From contig NC_045138.2 of assembly GCF_008831285.2 (NCBI RefSeq), positions 14,830,571-14,894,570 on the forward strand: a stretch of 64,000 bases of DNA, written 5' to 3'. The notes beneath the pieces are model-generated. The model did no database searches and was not told where the DNA came from. It saw only the letters and a list, made by a program, of their open reading frames with translations. Made by a program: the position numbers and the translations under genes. Source of the DNA: Nymphaea colorata (Eukaryota > Streptophyta > Magnoliopsida > Nymphaeales > Nymphaeaceae). Shown here in pieces: positions 1 to 13,900 of this stretch (its first letter is position 1; the number at the start of each line of letters is the position of its first letter).

Positions 1-828
1 ATTTCCTTGAGGCTTCGTCTCCCGGGCGGGACAGCAGAGGCGCGAGAAAATCTACCCGAAGCAAGGGTGATTTTGACCGATTTCGTCTTGCTTTTAATGA
101 ATTTCTGGTAAAAATAAATGACGTTAAATTTCGCAGTAGGTGAAGAATTTGATCCGAATGATGACGTTCCCCTCTCCCTTTTTTTATTGTTTTAGAAACT
201 TCATTTCCAAGAGATCAGCAGAAATATACAACTTTTTTTTCTCCTCCGATCGGTTGTTTTTTTTTCTGACTATAATTTGAGGACTTGTTCGAGATTTTAA
301 GCTAACCAGTAAATTTCTGGTTTTATCATTGCATATTCCAATGGTTTCTCTTTTTGTTTTCGTCTCGGATCACACTCTACCTTCTTCATCTCTGAAAAGA
401 TCAATCCTGACCTCAATAGCACAGTTTTTACAAGAATCTTTGCCGTTCTTATAAGCTCAAATCAGTAAATTTCCAGAAATTCGCCGCTTCGAACATATCA
501 AGAAAATGCAATCTGAATCCCCTCAAGTTCCTCGAGTTACCGGCAAAATTAAACTAGAAACAGTCACGCCGATCCACCGCATAATCATGATGTTAGCTTA
601 AAATATTTCCAAACTCCCTGACTCAAATCTAGATTGCGCAGATCACGAACAGAATTGCAAACTACCGGCAAACAAAATTTGTTGCAAGAAAGAAATGGCG
701 AGAATTCCCCATTTTTCCATTTCTAGATCCTAGGATTTACAATTTTTCTCATACACAAAATCAGAGAAAATGAAGAGAGAAAAGGGGGAAAAGAGAGGAG
801 GAAGAGACGGGGATTCTCAGGTGTTTTC
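1..828. other. Intergenic sequence downstream of the U-box gene
   Basis: No coding region is supported here. The part adjoining position 829 would hold the 3' UTR and poly(A) signals of the minus-strand U-box gene. The first 60 bases are GC-richer than the rest and could be the edge of a neighbouring gene outside the window, but no reading frame or domain shows this. Confidence 0.5.
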
Positions 829-2115
829 TCAGAAGGGCATTATGTGCGTCGCCTTACTCTCGTAGCGAGAGAGGCAGTTCTTGTAATCAGCACGGAACGT
901 CTTCAGGAGATCTCCGGCCATCTGACGGACGCCCGGCGAGCAATTACTCTGCATCAGCAACAAGATCTTCGCCGGCCCGTTGCTCTTCACCACCGCCTCC
1001 GCCGCCCTCCTATCCCGGAAAGCGTGGCATACGCTCCAAAGCACCACTACCCCACTCTCCGTCGCCGGCCCGCCGGCCTTCATCAGCTTCCCAACTATCG
1101 ACGTCACGCACTCAGGCGACTCGCATATCGCCGCTCGCCCCTCGGCACACGTCGACGCGAGTTCCAGCACCTTCATTGCCTTATCCAAGGCTGCAGCGCC
1201 GGAATCCGGCCGCTGTAGGAACCTCACAATTGCCGGAACCGTCCCCAGCCTCACAACCCGTGTCCGGGCGCGCCTCAAGGCGGCAATCGCCGCCATGCAG
1301 GACACCGCGGCCTCGACCTCGCGGGCGCCCGCCGGCGAATCGGCGGTGATCACCTTCACGAGGCCTGCCACGATGGGGTCGCTCGCCGAAATGGCGGAGC
1401 TCGACTCGGAGTTGGCGGTCGCAAGCGATTCGATCGCCCTCGCGCATTCCGCCACCGCTTCAGGGTCATTCCCCTCGGCGAGGACGGCCGCGAAGGATCG
1501 GACCGCCTCCGGGGTCGTGAGCATCTCCGCGGCCGCGCGGTCCGATCGGACGGCCAAGATGGGCCCCAGGGCCTTAACGGCTTCCTGCAACACCGCCATC
1601 CCCTTCTCCACCCGAAGAACGCCAGAAATCGCGTCAACACCTCCGGCCGTCGCCACCGCATCGCGACACTGCTCGCTGGACTGGACAATTTGCGCCACCC
1701 TCTTGACGGAGTCGATCGCACCGTCGCGGACGCCGACAATGACCTTCGGGAGGTCATCCGGCGGCTGGACAGAATCGGCATGCTGTTTCCGGTGGTCCAA
1801 GGGGCCGTTCGGGTGTAGGTGCCGCTTGGTGGAAGCGGTCTCCGACCACATCTGGATGAGGCGGTGGAGGGTGTGGTTGGGGACGACCTCCTTGGTCTGG
1901 AGGACCTGCATGGTGGCAGGGCACGTATTGTTGCCGCTGTCAAGCCAACGCTGGATGCTCGACCGGTCGTAGGTAACGCCGGTGCAGAGGCTCACCGGCG
2001 ACTTCATCACGTCCAGCGATATCGGGCACTTGAAGAAGCTGGGGACCGTGATGCATAGATCGTCCTTCCGCATCTCCTCAACTGGGGATTGAAGGCTAGG
2101 GAGCAAGAGTCTCAA
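829..2115 (-). CDS. U-box E3 ubiquitin-protein ligase with ARM-like repeats (PUB27/28/29-like)
   Basis: Intronless 428-aa reading frame. A U-box at about residues 23-95 begins VPSFFKCPISLDVMKSPV and continues through TGVTYDRSSIQRWL and NNTCPATMQ. This is the E2-binding fold of plant U-box ligases, which transfer ubiquitin to substrates. Residues of about 120-410 are Ala/Val/Leu-rich helical sequence typical of the ARM-repeat region of the PUB20-29 group. The short length and lack of introns fit that group, whose members act in stress and immune signalling. Two starts are possible: M1, or M15 (ATG at 2073), where MRKDDLCITVPSFF resembles the usual start of PUB27/28 proteins; I think M15 may be the true start. 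The coding region is much more GC-rich than its flanks. Overlapping frames on both strands are shadows of this gene. The family call is secure; the exact orthologue is not. Confidence 0.93.
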   Translation of the reverse strand: MRLLLPSLQSPVEEMRKDDLCITVPSFFKCPISLDVMKSPVSLCTGVTYDRSSIQRWLDSGNNTCPATMQVLQTKEVVPNHTLHRLIQMWSETASTKRHLHPNGPLDHRKQHADSVQPPDDLPKVIVGVRDGAIDSVKRVAQIVQSSEQCRDAVATAGGVDAISGVLRVEKGMAVLQEAVKALGPILAVRSDRAAAEMLTTPEAVRSFAAVLAEGNDPEAVAECARAIESLATANSESSSAISASDPIVAGLVKVITADSPAGAREVEAAVSCMAAIAALRRARTRVVRLGTVPAIVRFLQRPDSGAAALDKAMKVLELASTCAEGRAAICESPECVTSIVGKLMKAGGPATESGVVVLWSVCHAFRDRRAAEAVVKSNGPAKILLLMQSNCSPGVRQMAGDLLKTFRADYKNCLSRYESKATHIMPF

Positions 2116-2203
2116 TGGAGAGAAATCTCGAACCGAGGGTTGGGAAAGGGGAGGGGAAGGGAGGGGTTGATTTTGAAGGGGAGGTCGGGGGTAAGAAGGA
2201 GAT

Positions 2204-2368
2204 GGTCAAAGGAGATGGGGACAAGCGGAAAGACGAATGACGTTATCTGCCCTACTGACTTTCTCCGGTAGCGCTTCTGTCTTTTACTTTAATAGGAGGG
2301 CGAGAAGGGAAGAGGCGAAGACCGCTAGGAGTGGTTTAATTAATTGGTTGTTTGGTCTTCGTGGTCAA
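2204..2368 (-). promoter_or_regulatory. Putative U-box gene promoter with two W-box cores
   Basis: Upstream of the U-box start, the plus strand reads GGTCAA at 2204-2209 and 2363-2368, that is TTGACC on the coding (minus) strand. This is the WRKY-factor W-box core. A TATA-like CTATTAAAG on the minus strand lies near 2288-2297. W-boxes would fit stress induction, which is known for many PUB genes, but six-base motifs occur often by chance, so this is only suggestive. Confidence 0.3.
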
Positions 2369-5300
2369 AGAGGCGGTACAGTGCGCGCGTGTGGGTTTTG
2401 TGGGTGATGAGCACGGGATGGTGGTGGGGAGGTGGGGAAGGAAAAGCGTGCGCGCGTGCGTCTCTCAGGTGCTCGCTCGTTCTGGTTCTTCTTGGACATC
2501 CTCGTCGTCTCCTCTACGTCTCATCTTTCCCCAGTCTGGTGAAATTCCTTCCATTGCTGGACAGGTAGAGTCCCACTATGCTAAAGGGAAGGAATGCAGC
2601 TCGATTTGGAGTTTACTTTCTCAACTTGCCAGTGGGGTATAATGCATTGCCGTAGTGGCGGCCTTTCACAGTAAGCTTTTCAAACATGGTAAAATATTTG
2701 TTGCTTCTCTGATGCTTAATATAGCTTCAATATGTTGCTTTGCTGTGAATTAATGTGATTTCAGTTTTTGTGTTTTAATTTAATTGTCGTTCGGTAGTAG
2801 AGAATAGCGGACTCAGGAGATGTTCTGATATGTAAACTTTGTACATTGCAGTAAAAAACAGCTAGATGGTACTTTGTGTTGTAGATAAGGATTGCATGAA
2901 CGGTGAACTTATGTTCCGTATGGAGTAAGGAAAGGCGGTTCTCATTTCTCAGGTTAATGGTTAATAGCTAAAGTTACTTTTGCTTCCTACCATCATCATT
3001 CTGTTGTTCAAAGCAGTGACACAAATATTACCGCTTCTTTTTCTGCGAACTTTTGGTAGGCATGGGAAACGATAAAATCACGGAATAATAGAAAAATAAT
3101 AAGCTCGAACAAGGAACGTTCGTTCTCGGCCAATATTTAAAGTTGCTTTTGCACTCAAATCATTCTGTTTCTCAAATCAGTGGCATAAACACTGGCAATG
3201 TTCTTTCAGGTCATCTTGTTGTGCGAAATAAAATCATGGTGTACATAAAAATTAAAATATCGCCTTTGTTATCAGCATCTTTGGAACTTGTATTCAATTT
3301 GAACTGGTCTTCTTTATTCTTTACATATTTCATATTTTTACTTTCCTAATATGAGGTTATACTCCACATGTTTCCACTGCGACGAGCTTCAGGTCATGGA
3401 AGGCGATAGATTTAGGTCTTGAATCACTAAATACAGTTGGAATCTGGTTGGAATAGGGTGAGATACAGCCAACAATGTGAAAACTCTCATTACCAGGTAT
3501 GATCCATCTGCATGAGCTTTTTTATATACTATGTGGCTTCAATTGTCAAAAACTTTATAATGAAAAGTAGGTTTATGATTCAGTGTGATTACCACAGACC
3601 AAAAAATCCTGATAAAGTGGATGCATTTTCTTGGCTTCTATGCCATATAGGATTTCTTAGTCATATATAACAAGACCTGTTTCACACAAGCCAAAGTTGC
3701 CTCTTCTTTTTCCTCCTTTTTTTCTCATTTTGTTTTCAATAGAATAAGAACAGTCAGCCTCCACTAATGACTGCTTTAGCTGTTAGTAGCGCACTAATCA
3801 AATACTTAAAATGTTTTATAACTTTTATTCATATGCATCAATGATTTAAGCATCCGCAGGAATACTTTTTTAGTAGAACCGCATCCTATGCTTCTTCCTT
3901 CCTACGTTCACTACTTTGTCATTAATTTTATTTTGTTTTTTTATGCGTCAAAATATTTTGGCACCTAATTGCTGGTTCGGTTACGGGTCACTATTGGACA
4001 GATCATATTAATATCAAATTTTGGGTACAACAAGTGGTTGAAAGCTTTCCTTTGACCCAGACGATTCCAAATACAGATACAAATAAATGACTTCATACAG
4101 AACTATTTACTGGGCCCACTTGGTCCTTTGATTACTTAACCTAATGGGGAACACGTCTTTGTGACTTGTGAGTGATTGAGCATTGGCATTTGCTAGATGA
4201 AACCAAATTTTTATAGCCTTCACTTTTTAAGCTCTTTCCACGACGAATAAAAATTCGTGGAGAATAAGCACATAAATAAAAAGGAAGAGTCAATTTTTAC
4301 TATATTTGAAAAAGTGCGACTTATATTTTGGATTTTTTGAGGCAGCTCCTACCATGGCGGGAGAAGGTTATTTGTTAGGCGATGATGGAGTGCCTTACAG
4401 GGACCAATCCGTCATGGGGTCAAACAAACATTTAGAAAAAATGTTAATCTGCAAAATTTATTTATTCAAAACTTGGGAGGGGGAATGGCCCCTTTTAGTC
4501 CCCTTCTCTTCGCCTCTTTGTAACACACAAGTCGTCTCCGTCTTGGGGGATGATTATTATGTAGGTGCTACCTTTACCTACTACTCATTGACTCAGGCCA
4601 AAAATCTCGTGAAATTATACGACACAATAGTATCTTTTCTTGTGAGAGTAGATGTCTGTTTCCAAACAAGGTCGACAACACCTTCATTTTAGAGTCTCCA
4701 GAATGATAAAATTTAACTCGAGATCCTATTTATCAGTAAAATTTAAGCCCATAATGTGAATTTGATAGCTTTGGGACATCCTTCTGCAATTAGAGTCAAT
4801 GCTGGGCTGGGCTTGTTGCTTGCTTGACACTGAAATGGACAGATGAAGAAAAAACTGACCTTTTGATTTTTTTTTTTTTTATTTAGGGATTACCCTTTGC
4901 TTATAATTTTAGAAAAATAAACTGTCTTTCATATTTTCTTAGTAACAGTGATATTCATGCTATCAAATAAGGGTTTGTCAAATAAAAACCATCAAAAGAG
5001 AGTTGAAAACCGCTGTGAGGTTTAAAAGCAATGCCGCACACTATTCAACCTTGAGATTTATTAGGATCGACATTAGATGTTTACAACCTTTTTCTGTAAA
5101 CAAGGTTTCCGTTTCATTCTTTTAACAAAACTTATTTTCAATGAAAAACTTTGGAATTTTATTTTCGTAGTTCTATTGAGATAGATTATTTGATTAGGTA
5201 AATCGAGGGAGAATCTTTTACTCCTTGCAGTTATTTGCTAGAACGCCTTTTATTTGTCATCCGTACGGCTGCGGCCTAACTTTTAAGCTGCTACACAATC

Positions 5301-8300
5301 AACATCCACATTTCTGGTTTTCAGGAAATGCCTTGACCTTTTGTCTCGTGGAAGCGAAGTGACAACGATGAACATATTGTTGGTTTTCTTGCCAAAAGCT
5401 AAACAAGGTTTAGACAAGATTAAGACGGGTAATTGAAATTCAGGCCCTCATTTTAATGAAATGCACCTTGATCACACAAGTGCCTCAATGTATTTTCTAA
5501 GAAAGTGACTGCTTGTCTATAGATAGCTGAAAATAAAGGTCCTTCCATAAATTAGTTCACCTTATTTCAGCTGTTTGCTTCATTTCATATTTTCACTGGA
5601 ATATAGCTTTCTGTGCAAATTTATATCGATAGCTGACCTTGGCCTTCCTGCTACCACTTACATCTATTGCATATTAAATGGTTATCTTATACAAGTACCA
5701 GGCATATTTAGTGTGTCAGCAGCGTAGGACCCTCGTTTGACTCTTGACCTAAGTTTTTAATGGCAGATGGAGTTCTTACGTCTCTTTTTTGGATCACCAA
5801 AAAAGGCAGCAATTTTCTGTATATTTGGGCTTTTTTTAAAAAAAAAAAATGCATTGCTATCTTATCTTGTATGCAGTTCATGGAAGTAAGCCTGCTTACG
5901 TTGCAATCGATAAATTTATCCTTATTATTATGACTTTTGCACCATCGAAGATATCCATCGACTTTTACTTAAACCGTTCTTTGTAGCTTACCAAGGTTAC
6001 GTTTTCAGTCAAATGAGTGACTTGTGTTACTTGAGGGTACCTGCATTCCCTCTCTAGAACCAAAAAGAAATTTAACAACAAGGACCTCTTTGGAACGAGA
6101 ATAAGGGTCTCATAGCTTAACAAAACCATTATTTTGCTCCAGAGTAAGTTCTTGGCAGACCAAGTCATCCAAAAAGGCTTCACTATTTGGATGCTAAAAC
6201 ATTGAGTTTTATTTAAAAATAAGAAAAATAATTAAAAAAACACTGAACGAATTATAAGCTACCTATCAACCAGAAAATGGTCGATCTCAGATTGCCTGCT
6301 TTGGCCTCCCCAGCAGGTGGGTGGTTAAGAAATGACCTCATTCCTAGTCCAGTAACCAACCCAGGTTGGGTTAAATTAGCTATTCCACAGGCAGCTGGTA
6401 AACTGCTCGCCCTGCTGTCCAGCCTTAAACAGAAGACCGTAAGGCTGTCTTCATTATTAGTAGTTATTATTTTCCATCACGACTTAAATGTTGCCCTCAT
6501 ACTTTTTCATACTTTCTATGAATGTAAAATTGGTTTCGTCTTTGATGGGTAGGTGTAGACAAATCGAGAACATGGGAACCCATGTGCCAATGAGGGTAAA
6601 AAAAAGGTGTGGTAGGAAAACAACATTTCACTGGCCGCAGTGACCACTTTCAATGGCTTACTTGGCAAAGGACATTGCTGTAATGAGGATAGTGACATCA
6701 ACGAGACCTAGAAGCCCTATAGGGATCCCCAGAGGTTTTGAATTTTGGAGAGTCCTCCAACATGATGTATTTAAAATGTCTTTTTCTCCTCTTTGCTATC
6801 TTTCCGGTTTCCATGTCTGTTTTCTCGCACAAACCAAGTACACCGGGTGGTTTCACCGACAGTAATTAAAACTTGAAGCTATTTATTACCTCAACAGAAT
6901 AATGTAACGCATCATGATCTCCTGTTTCATGCATGAGGACTTCATTTCATGGAGGGCAGCATTATTATATCCATGAACGAATACTCTATCCTAGGAAAGG
7001 ATACAGTTCATCTGAAAACATTGAGAATCAGATTTAGAACAGATTTGCTATAGGAAAACACCATTGGATGGCCTCCCACTTGAGCCAATCAATATATTGT
7101 GATGAATTTGGATAGTTTGCCTTTGTCGACTTCCTCCCTTCAGTGGAATCAGTCAAGGGAACTATAGAACTGTAACAGACCCCGTGAGAGAAAGAAAAGA
7201 GTGCTAGGTGTCTGTTCCCTTCACGGCGTGCGTTAACCGAGCATCTATTATATCATTGAACTCCTTACAGTAAGTTAAGCAATAAAATTTTTATTCTTTT
7301 TCTCGTCTACCTACTTTTTCTCTATGTGGACAACAAAACCTCTCTCTTTCTACGCCAAGAAGACGAGTCATCCAAGGTAATGAACTGGAACTTGGTTACT
7401 GTACTAGAGAGCACATGCACCAACAATTTTTTAGCGTGGCAGGAGACATGAAATAATTTTGAGTAGGTAAAAGTTATAGTGGTAGTTAGTCATTTATGCT
7501 TACTTTACTGTAAGAGCAGAAAGGAACCTGGTATTGTCATTAACAAATTTTCAATGTAGATGCTACGAATATCTGCTTATGGGCAGTCCGGCATAAGCCA
7601 ACTATGCCGTTTCCTGGAAACCCTTTGAAAGGCCGGATGGTTCTCAAAAGACGCTAAATTTGAGATCCCGGCGCCTAATCCGTGTTATGAGGCGTGTGCT
7701 CCATCAAGTATCAATTTGGCACAGATGGAGACTTGCAGTCCTCACACCCTCCGAATCTGTTTCAAGATCTCCCAGTTAATTTCTATATTTTGTCATTTGT
7801 CTGTACGTGGAATATGTATTCAATCGCCATGGATTCTAGCTACCCAAGTCAACAGTTAGAACGATATTTTATGCTGACCAGTTCTGGCGTTGTCCTCGAA
7901 TTTTTCAGGAAGTCTAGTCTAGTTGCCACCGAAGTGCTGTGAGACCCTACACCGCATGGCTATAATGATTCTTAACAAGTAATTTTGTACATAAACTCCT
8001 TTTAGTGTGGAATATTTCCAACTAATGCCGTATTATGTATGACATATAATTTGTGTATCTTTTTATGTAACTGCAAAAACCAGCCCTTGTCTTTGCTTCT
8101 TATTTAGGTAGCTCTTAAAAGAGTTGTAATCAGTTCAATCAAAATTGGGCTCGATGCACTCCCCAACTTTCTAAATTTCGTGTGGATTTCGTTTGTTCAA
8201 TTAAAAGGCATATAAATTTCGAAAATGATTTTCATGTGATTGTATTTGGCTAGCTTCTGGAACTATAATATTAAAAAGTGATTCGATTCAGAAATTGAAT

Positions 8301-8340
8301 TTAACAGCATTGCTGGTAAGTACTAAGTACTATAAATGAA
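2300..8340. other. Intergenic region, no supported gene
   Basis: AT-rich sequence with short open frames only. None shows a recognisable domain, splice-linked extension or codon pattern like the real genes. The first 350 bases, up to about 2640, are GC-richer and CT-rich, so a divergent noncoding transcript from the U-box promoter is conceivable but not supported. Poly(A)/poly(T) runs are scattered through the region. Confidence 0.5.
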
Positions 8341-8533
8341 TGAATGTGTGTGAGTGTGTGTGTTTGTTCAAAAGAGGCCGAGGCCTCCTCTCCCCTTCCC
8401 CATGATTCCTGGGTCCAGGCTGTATGGGTGCATAGGGACCTTCAACTTGATGACACACTTTACCTTCATAAGGCACTTAGTGCAATGAATGGACGTGTTT
8501 ACTTAGCGTACTCAAGTGAGGATTACTCATTCT

Positions 8534-8536
<3 letters not shown>

Positions 8537-8600
<64 letters not shown>
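8537..8600. repeat. Compound (TG)n(AG)n microsatellite
   Basis: About 17 TG units run directly into about 15 AG units. The same compound structure occurs at 55624-55672 and, as CT then GT, at 62354-62416. Confidence 0.95.
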
Positions 8601-8602
<2 letters not shown>

Positions 8603-10084
8603 ACTGGCTAAAGAACAAGGACCGCAGTTTACGGGCTACGAGGAAAAAAATGAAACCTATTCTGGCAGGTTTGCTGCTGCTGTTTTCTTCTGGTTCGCTT
8701 GCGACAAAGAAGAGAAGGATTCATTGTCATGAGTTTGTATTTCATATAATTTACCACGCACAATGTAATGTTGTTAACGAAAGGTTGGAATCTGAAGGGT
8801 GAACAAAGTCTTCTAAAGAAAACTGCATTGTTTAAATTTTTTTATAAGTAAATCTAAAGATGGAGTTTGGCAGAAGATCTAATTTAATCTATGGCAAAGA
8901 TTTGTTGGCATCTTTTAGTGTCCTAACTTGAAGGAAAAGAGTTTGACCTCGCTATAAACAATAAGATCATATGAATCTCCATCAACATCACATATTGCTT
9001 GAAATTTGAACCTAACGCTATTGCAAAAGATACACCAAACGATTGAATCAATCAGCTTTTCATTATATTTTACGCAAAATCAATATCCTTAATTAAGTGT
9101 AACGAAATAAGTAAAACTAAAATATTTCATTAGAATTAAAACATACGTATACTAAAAAATCCTACCCTAAAGACTTCCTCAATTAAATAACTTTCTCTCT
9201 CTCTCTCTCTCTCTACATCACACTGCAAGGCCTTAGTCAGGCAGAGTTGGACCCACTGGCACTGTGTAGGTCGGATCCAGACTGGGCCCTATGGGGACCG
9301 CTGTCATCCGTTTGCGACCGGCACAGTCGTGGTTCGTACCCGGACCACCTTTTCCTTTTTTTAGTCACTATCGTTAGATTTATATGTTGAATTCACAGGC
9401 AATGGACGCTGAGATCCGAAGACCAGCTTCCGTCTCAACAACCCTTCTGTTTGTTTGTTGCAGGCGCATTCAAGTCTAGATACTTAAGAACTAGCAAGGC
9501 ACGGAATCTGCTTACGTTTATGGACTAATGAAAGCCCATTTGGGACCAACTGTTCTTGGATCAGGTGAGGTGAGTCATATACAGCTTAGACTGAACAATC
9601 CTGCAACCAATTTTTTTTTTTTTTTTTTGAAAATTTTAACAGGAGCCAAGCTTTATTTTTTCAAAAGTTTTAGAGGGACTAAAAATAAAAATTTTAAAAA
9701 TAAAAGGTAAGTTTAATTTTTCAAAAACTTGAGGAGGGGGCCTTCTTCCCTCCGCCCCTGGACCAGGACCACATCTGGACCCAACACAGCTGCAACTTAA
9801 CAAATTTAAGGGATCACACGCTAGAAACTCACAAGAACTGAGGGACTGGTTTATTTGAATATATATTCAAAAAGATGAAACTCTCTCCCTCTCTTTTTTT
9901 TTTTTTTCAAAAGATTAAACTCAACGCATAAAAAAGGTGAGAAGATTTCAGCAAGTGGGTTGTTATTTAGGCTAAATATTAGTACTTGTTGGCATTCATT
10001 TTCCCCTTGCCCTTATCGGCCTTCATTTTTTTCCGACATCTTTCTTTACACAGAGTGCATCTAAGTTATTTTGTTGGCTGAGTC

Positions 10085-10172
10085 TCGAAATTTGTCTGTG
10101 AGGCACTAAATATATAAGTAACAAATTTCGAAATTTTTGTCTATGAGACACTAAATATATAAGTAACAAATT
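10085..10172. repeat. Tandem duplication, 43-bp period, two copies
   Basis: Two adjacent near-identical copies share GGCACTAAATATATAAGTAA (second copy GACACTAAATATATAAGTAA). The first starts at 10085 and the second at 10128. They encode nothing recognisable. Confidence 0.85.
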
Positions 10173-10211
10173 TGCAATTGGAGTTGAGATAGTAACCTGG
10201 CTCTTGTGAGG

Positions 10212-10354
10212 CTGATCTATATAATTAGACCCAAATTTAACTAGTTCCAATCATTAAAAACAAGTTTTAGAATAAGGTCTGTGCTGATTTATATAATAGA
10301 CCCAAAACTACCTAGTTCCAATCATTAAAAACAAGTTTTACAATGGCGTCTGTG
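10212..10354. repeat. Tandem duplication, 72-bp period, two copies
   Basis: Copy one is 10212-10283 and copy two 10284-10354. Both contain CTAGTTCCAATCATTAAAAA followed by CAAGTTTTA and end in GTCTGTG. They lie 40 bp downstream of another tandem pair, so this segment has duplicated locally at least twice. Confidence 0.85.
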
Positions 10355-10804
10355 AGGCCTACGTCTCACACAGCCCACACTTACCACTCCCCCTAATTAA
10401 TCCATATTAGATTTTTATTGGTGGCCATATTTATCATACCATGCTTATGAAAATTGTCTGCATCTCCACGTATGATACATTTTTGTTGAAGAAGCTACAA
10501 TATTTTGTTGACATGTTCATATTTTTCCCCATTATTTTTTGTTGTCATTTTGTTGACATGTAAAAGAGAAAAATGAAACATGCTTTATATTAAATTGGGC
10601 AAAACGAACTTGTGACAATAATATGCTTCCTCAATCAAACACATGACCAAGTGTGTTAATTAGAAGATGGGCACCAGCATCGCTGAGCATAGAGCACAAC
10701 TAATTTGATGTGCTACTCTTCTGAGCTACAAACAGTGGATGAGTCGTACTCTAGTTGACAGGTGTCAGACTACTTGCAGCTCTGGGCCCCGATAATAAAG
10801 CAAA

Positions 10805-10905
10805 AAAAAAAGCAGTTTTAACCTGATTTGAACTAACGACTGGCCGCCTTTCCAGCCGCTGATCCAACCAGCAGTGCCATACCAATGGCAAAGAAGGAGA
10901 CTCAG
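10805..10905 (-). mobile_element. tRNA-derived SINE-like fragment
   Basis: On the minus strand an A-box-like TGGCACTGCTGG is followed, at about tRNA spacing, by a B-box-like AGTTCAAATC and then a run of T that could stop RNA polymerase III. No cloverleaf of a functional tRNA can be drawn with confidence. A decayed tRNA pseudogene is the alternative. Confidence 0.3.
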
Positions 10906-13900
10906 TCGTCCTCCCACACATCACATTTCCTACCTGCCCAACGGTCGTCGCCCTCTCTCTCTCGAAAGCATCGTTGTACACTCAAAATGTAACGCGTTCT
11001 GGCCGTCTCATGAGCAAGAGAAACTGTATATATGCGATATCTGTATTAGAAAAATCTTGGGGATGAGCATGAGAAGAGGAACATATGATCAACTGAAAGT
11101 GTTTAGACTCCTGAGTGTTCAAATATAAGATCTGCATGTTGGAAAACGCATCTGGTTTATGTTGATTCCATGATTTTTAACATGAAGACCATATTTGCAG
11201 ACAAGCTTATTCATGGATGAGACATTCAGTTTCATTGCATTTTAGCCGAGTATACATGAGAATTTGAGATGTATTTATGTATGATTTCCTTCAAGTCCGT
11301 GTTTTTTTTTTAATCGTCACAAATATTTCTGAGTAAGCCAAAGAAAGTCGAAGTCCCCACTCAACCCCTCTTCAGAATTGTTTGCAAGTTTCAATCAAAT
11401 CAAACAACCAACCTTGAGATTTTTTTTTTTTATAAATTTTAATGCTTGAATTATTGAATCATCGTGGAGGAAGGGGTTTAAAATGTAGTGACTTAGTCGC
11501 CCTCTTTGATTATTAGACCACAAAGCACGCGCCCAAGAAATCAAACACCCAACGTTGAAATTGAAACCACGTACATCGTTTTCATTAATAAAGTTGAACC
11601 TGTTTTCGAAGAAAGTTACTCAGAAGAAAGTTACTCAAAATCTCGCCAAGACCTTACCAATTAAAGGTTGATTCATCGACTCCTGATGAATTTTATTCAC
11701 ATCGTCTGATTTGAGAGACAATGGATCCGATCATTTGTCGTGGATATCTTTTGTACATTGGTTCAAACCTAAAGTTTGATTCAGGGTCCACATTCTTCCA
11801 GATCTGCATGGAAAAACAGATATAATCTACGATCACGTTAAGCATCATGAAGAGTATAGAGGTTTGGATCATCAGACAGGTTATTATAAAGATAAACGGA
11901 TCCCCTTCCATTATATTAGTGTTTTCAAAGTTGTGATGAATCGGTCAAGTAGAATATATCGGAGAAAATTTATTCTGGCTCCCCAGCTAACAACGGATCA
12001 CAAAATGTACATTTTTATTTTGTTAAAATGTTTTAAAAGTTTTCATATTCTTAGTGATTCCATATATTGCCTCACCTACTTCTAAAAAAGAATTCGCCAA
12101 TTCACAACCGATTCAGCAGCCGGGCCAATTGGAGACTGTTGGATCCAATCTGGTATTGAACATGAATCCTGCACCATATTAGTAGGATTATTGATCGACA
12201 TCACGTCATTATAATAATGAAGAAAAATAACCCCAAAATGAAATGTCAGAGGAAAAAATATGATTGAGAATCTTTCGGTAAAAAAGAAGACGGATTAGTT
12301 AAATAAATAATAGAGTTGATTTTGGATGTTAGGTCGTACGCTTATGTGTGTGCAGCGTCTTTGCAATTAAGATAAGAGGTTTGTGAATAGTTCTTGGATG
12401 TATGAAAGCAACGTTGTTTTTTGATGGCAAATTTTTAATTGCAGGCGACGATGGAAGGGATCAGAATATCTGTCCTCGACAATGTTCTTCAATCTCCCAA
12501 CTTACTTCAAGTTCGGTATTATTCTTCTTTGTTTCTTGGCAGCTTTGGTTTTTCCAAAAAACCTGGATAATCTAAATACACTGAAAACCGGATATCCCCA
12601 ACTTTTTCCGATTCGGATAATCAGATTCCACTTGGTAAAGATTGTGGATGTTGATGAGAGAGCCCAGCTCTAATTGATTATTGAATTTTAATTTGATAAA
12701 TTTTCTTACTGAATCCGGCATGTTATTGGCCCTTTCTCTCTCACATGTATAAATTCATATATATGTTGATAGGGTACATAGAGTGATTGGTAGATACCAG
12801 ACTATTTGGGTAAGGAACAAAAACGAGACCTCTTAAATTTTTACTAAAAAGTATTTTAAACAAAGTGTTAACCTCCTAAAATGTTTATAAAAAACAATTT
12901 AATAAAAATCATGTTTCAATTCAAATTATTTTTCGTAAAAAATTAATCTTCCACTATCATAATTTTGATGTTATAAGATCTATTAATTTTTCATTTATTA
13001 AGAATGTATTATTGAAGTAAAAAAATGTCTGCTTTAGTGTATATTTCTCAGGAAATTATTGCATATCTATAAGGTTAGATTACAAAAATATTTTAATAAA
13101 TAATTGTAATAAACGTAGCTCTTATCTTGGAAATATATATATATATATATATAACATCTTGATATTGCCGGAATGGCTAAAAAATCATTGCTTAAAACGT
13201 CATAAATCATTAATGAAAACATACAATCTAGCTTTAAGTAATATCTGATTCGGTGAACTCAGTATTACGTTCACAAGGATCTGAATCTGATTCGTTGCAT
13301 CCCGACTAAAGGTTTTTGTTGCCATCTCTTCGGTAGAATTAACTAAATGGGCCTGGGAAGTAACAATTCCAGTTGAATAAAAAACATGTACTTGTGAGGT
13401 TGGTGTTCTTCGGGGACGGGAAATAAGTACAAGAGATTGATTCCAGAAAGGAATATATGCACATCAAAAATTCAAATCCACGATTTTGTGGTTCTCGGAA
13501 AAAGAGATGAAAAGAAGATATTCATTTGAAGGCACTTCTTTCTATGTTTCAAGAAAACGTACTGCATTTTGCTGATTTCCTCATCCAGACTTATTTTCTT
13601 TTAAAATTGTCGAAAGGAGAACTCTGTTTGACCTGTGATATCCCTCCCGATCACATCTAAATGTTCTAATATAACGTTATTTTCTCTTTTCTAACTGCAT
13701 CATGTTCATTCTTTTTAAAAGTATAATTTTTTTTTTCTTTTTTTTTGTTTTTGTATTTAGAAAACTTCTTGTCTTTAAATTTTGTTATGCATTCTCATTT
13801 TAGCGTTACTTTCTTTAGTTTTTCTTTATATGAAGCTTAAGCATAGATTAATTTGCATTAAAATTAGCATTTGTGTCCTATAAAGCCTGTGCAAGGCTGG

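Noticed and set aside
980..1972. 330-codon plus-strand frame opposite the U-box gene
   Set aside because: Antisense shadow of a GC-rich coding region, rich in Ala/Ser/Thr/Arg with no domain.
4306..4692. 128-codon plus-strand frame
   Set aside because: AT-rich, no recognisable motif, no supporting context.
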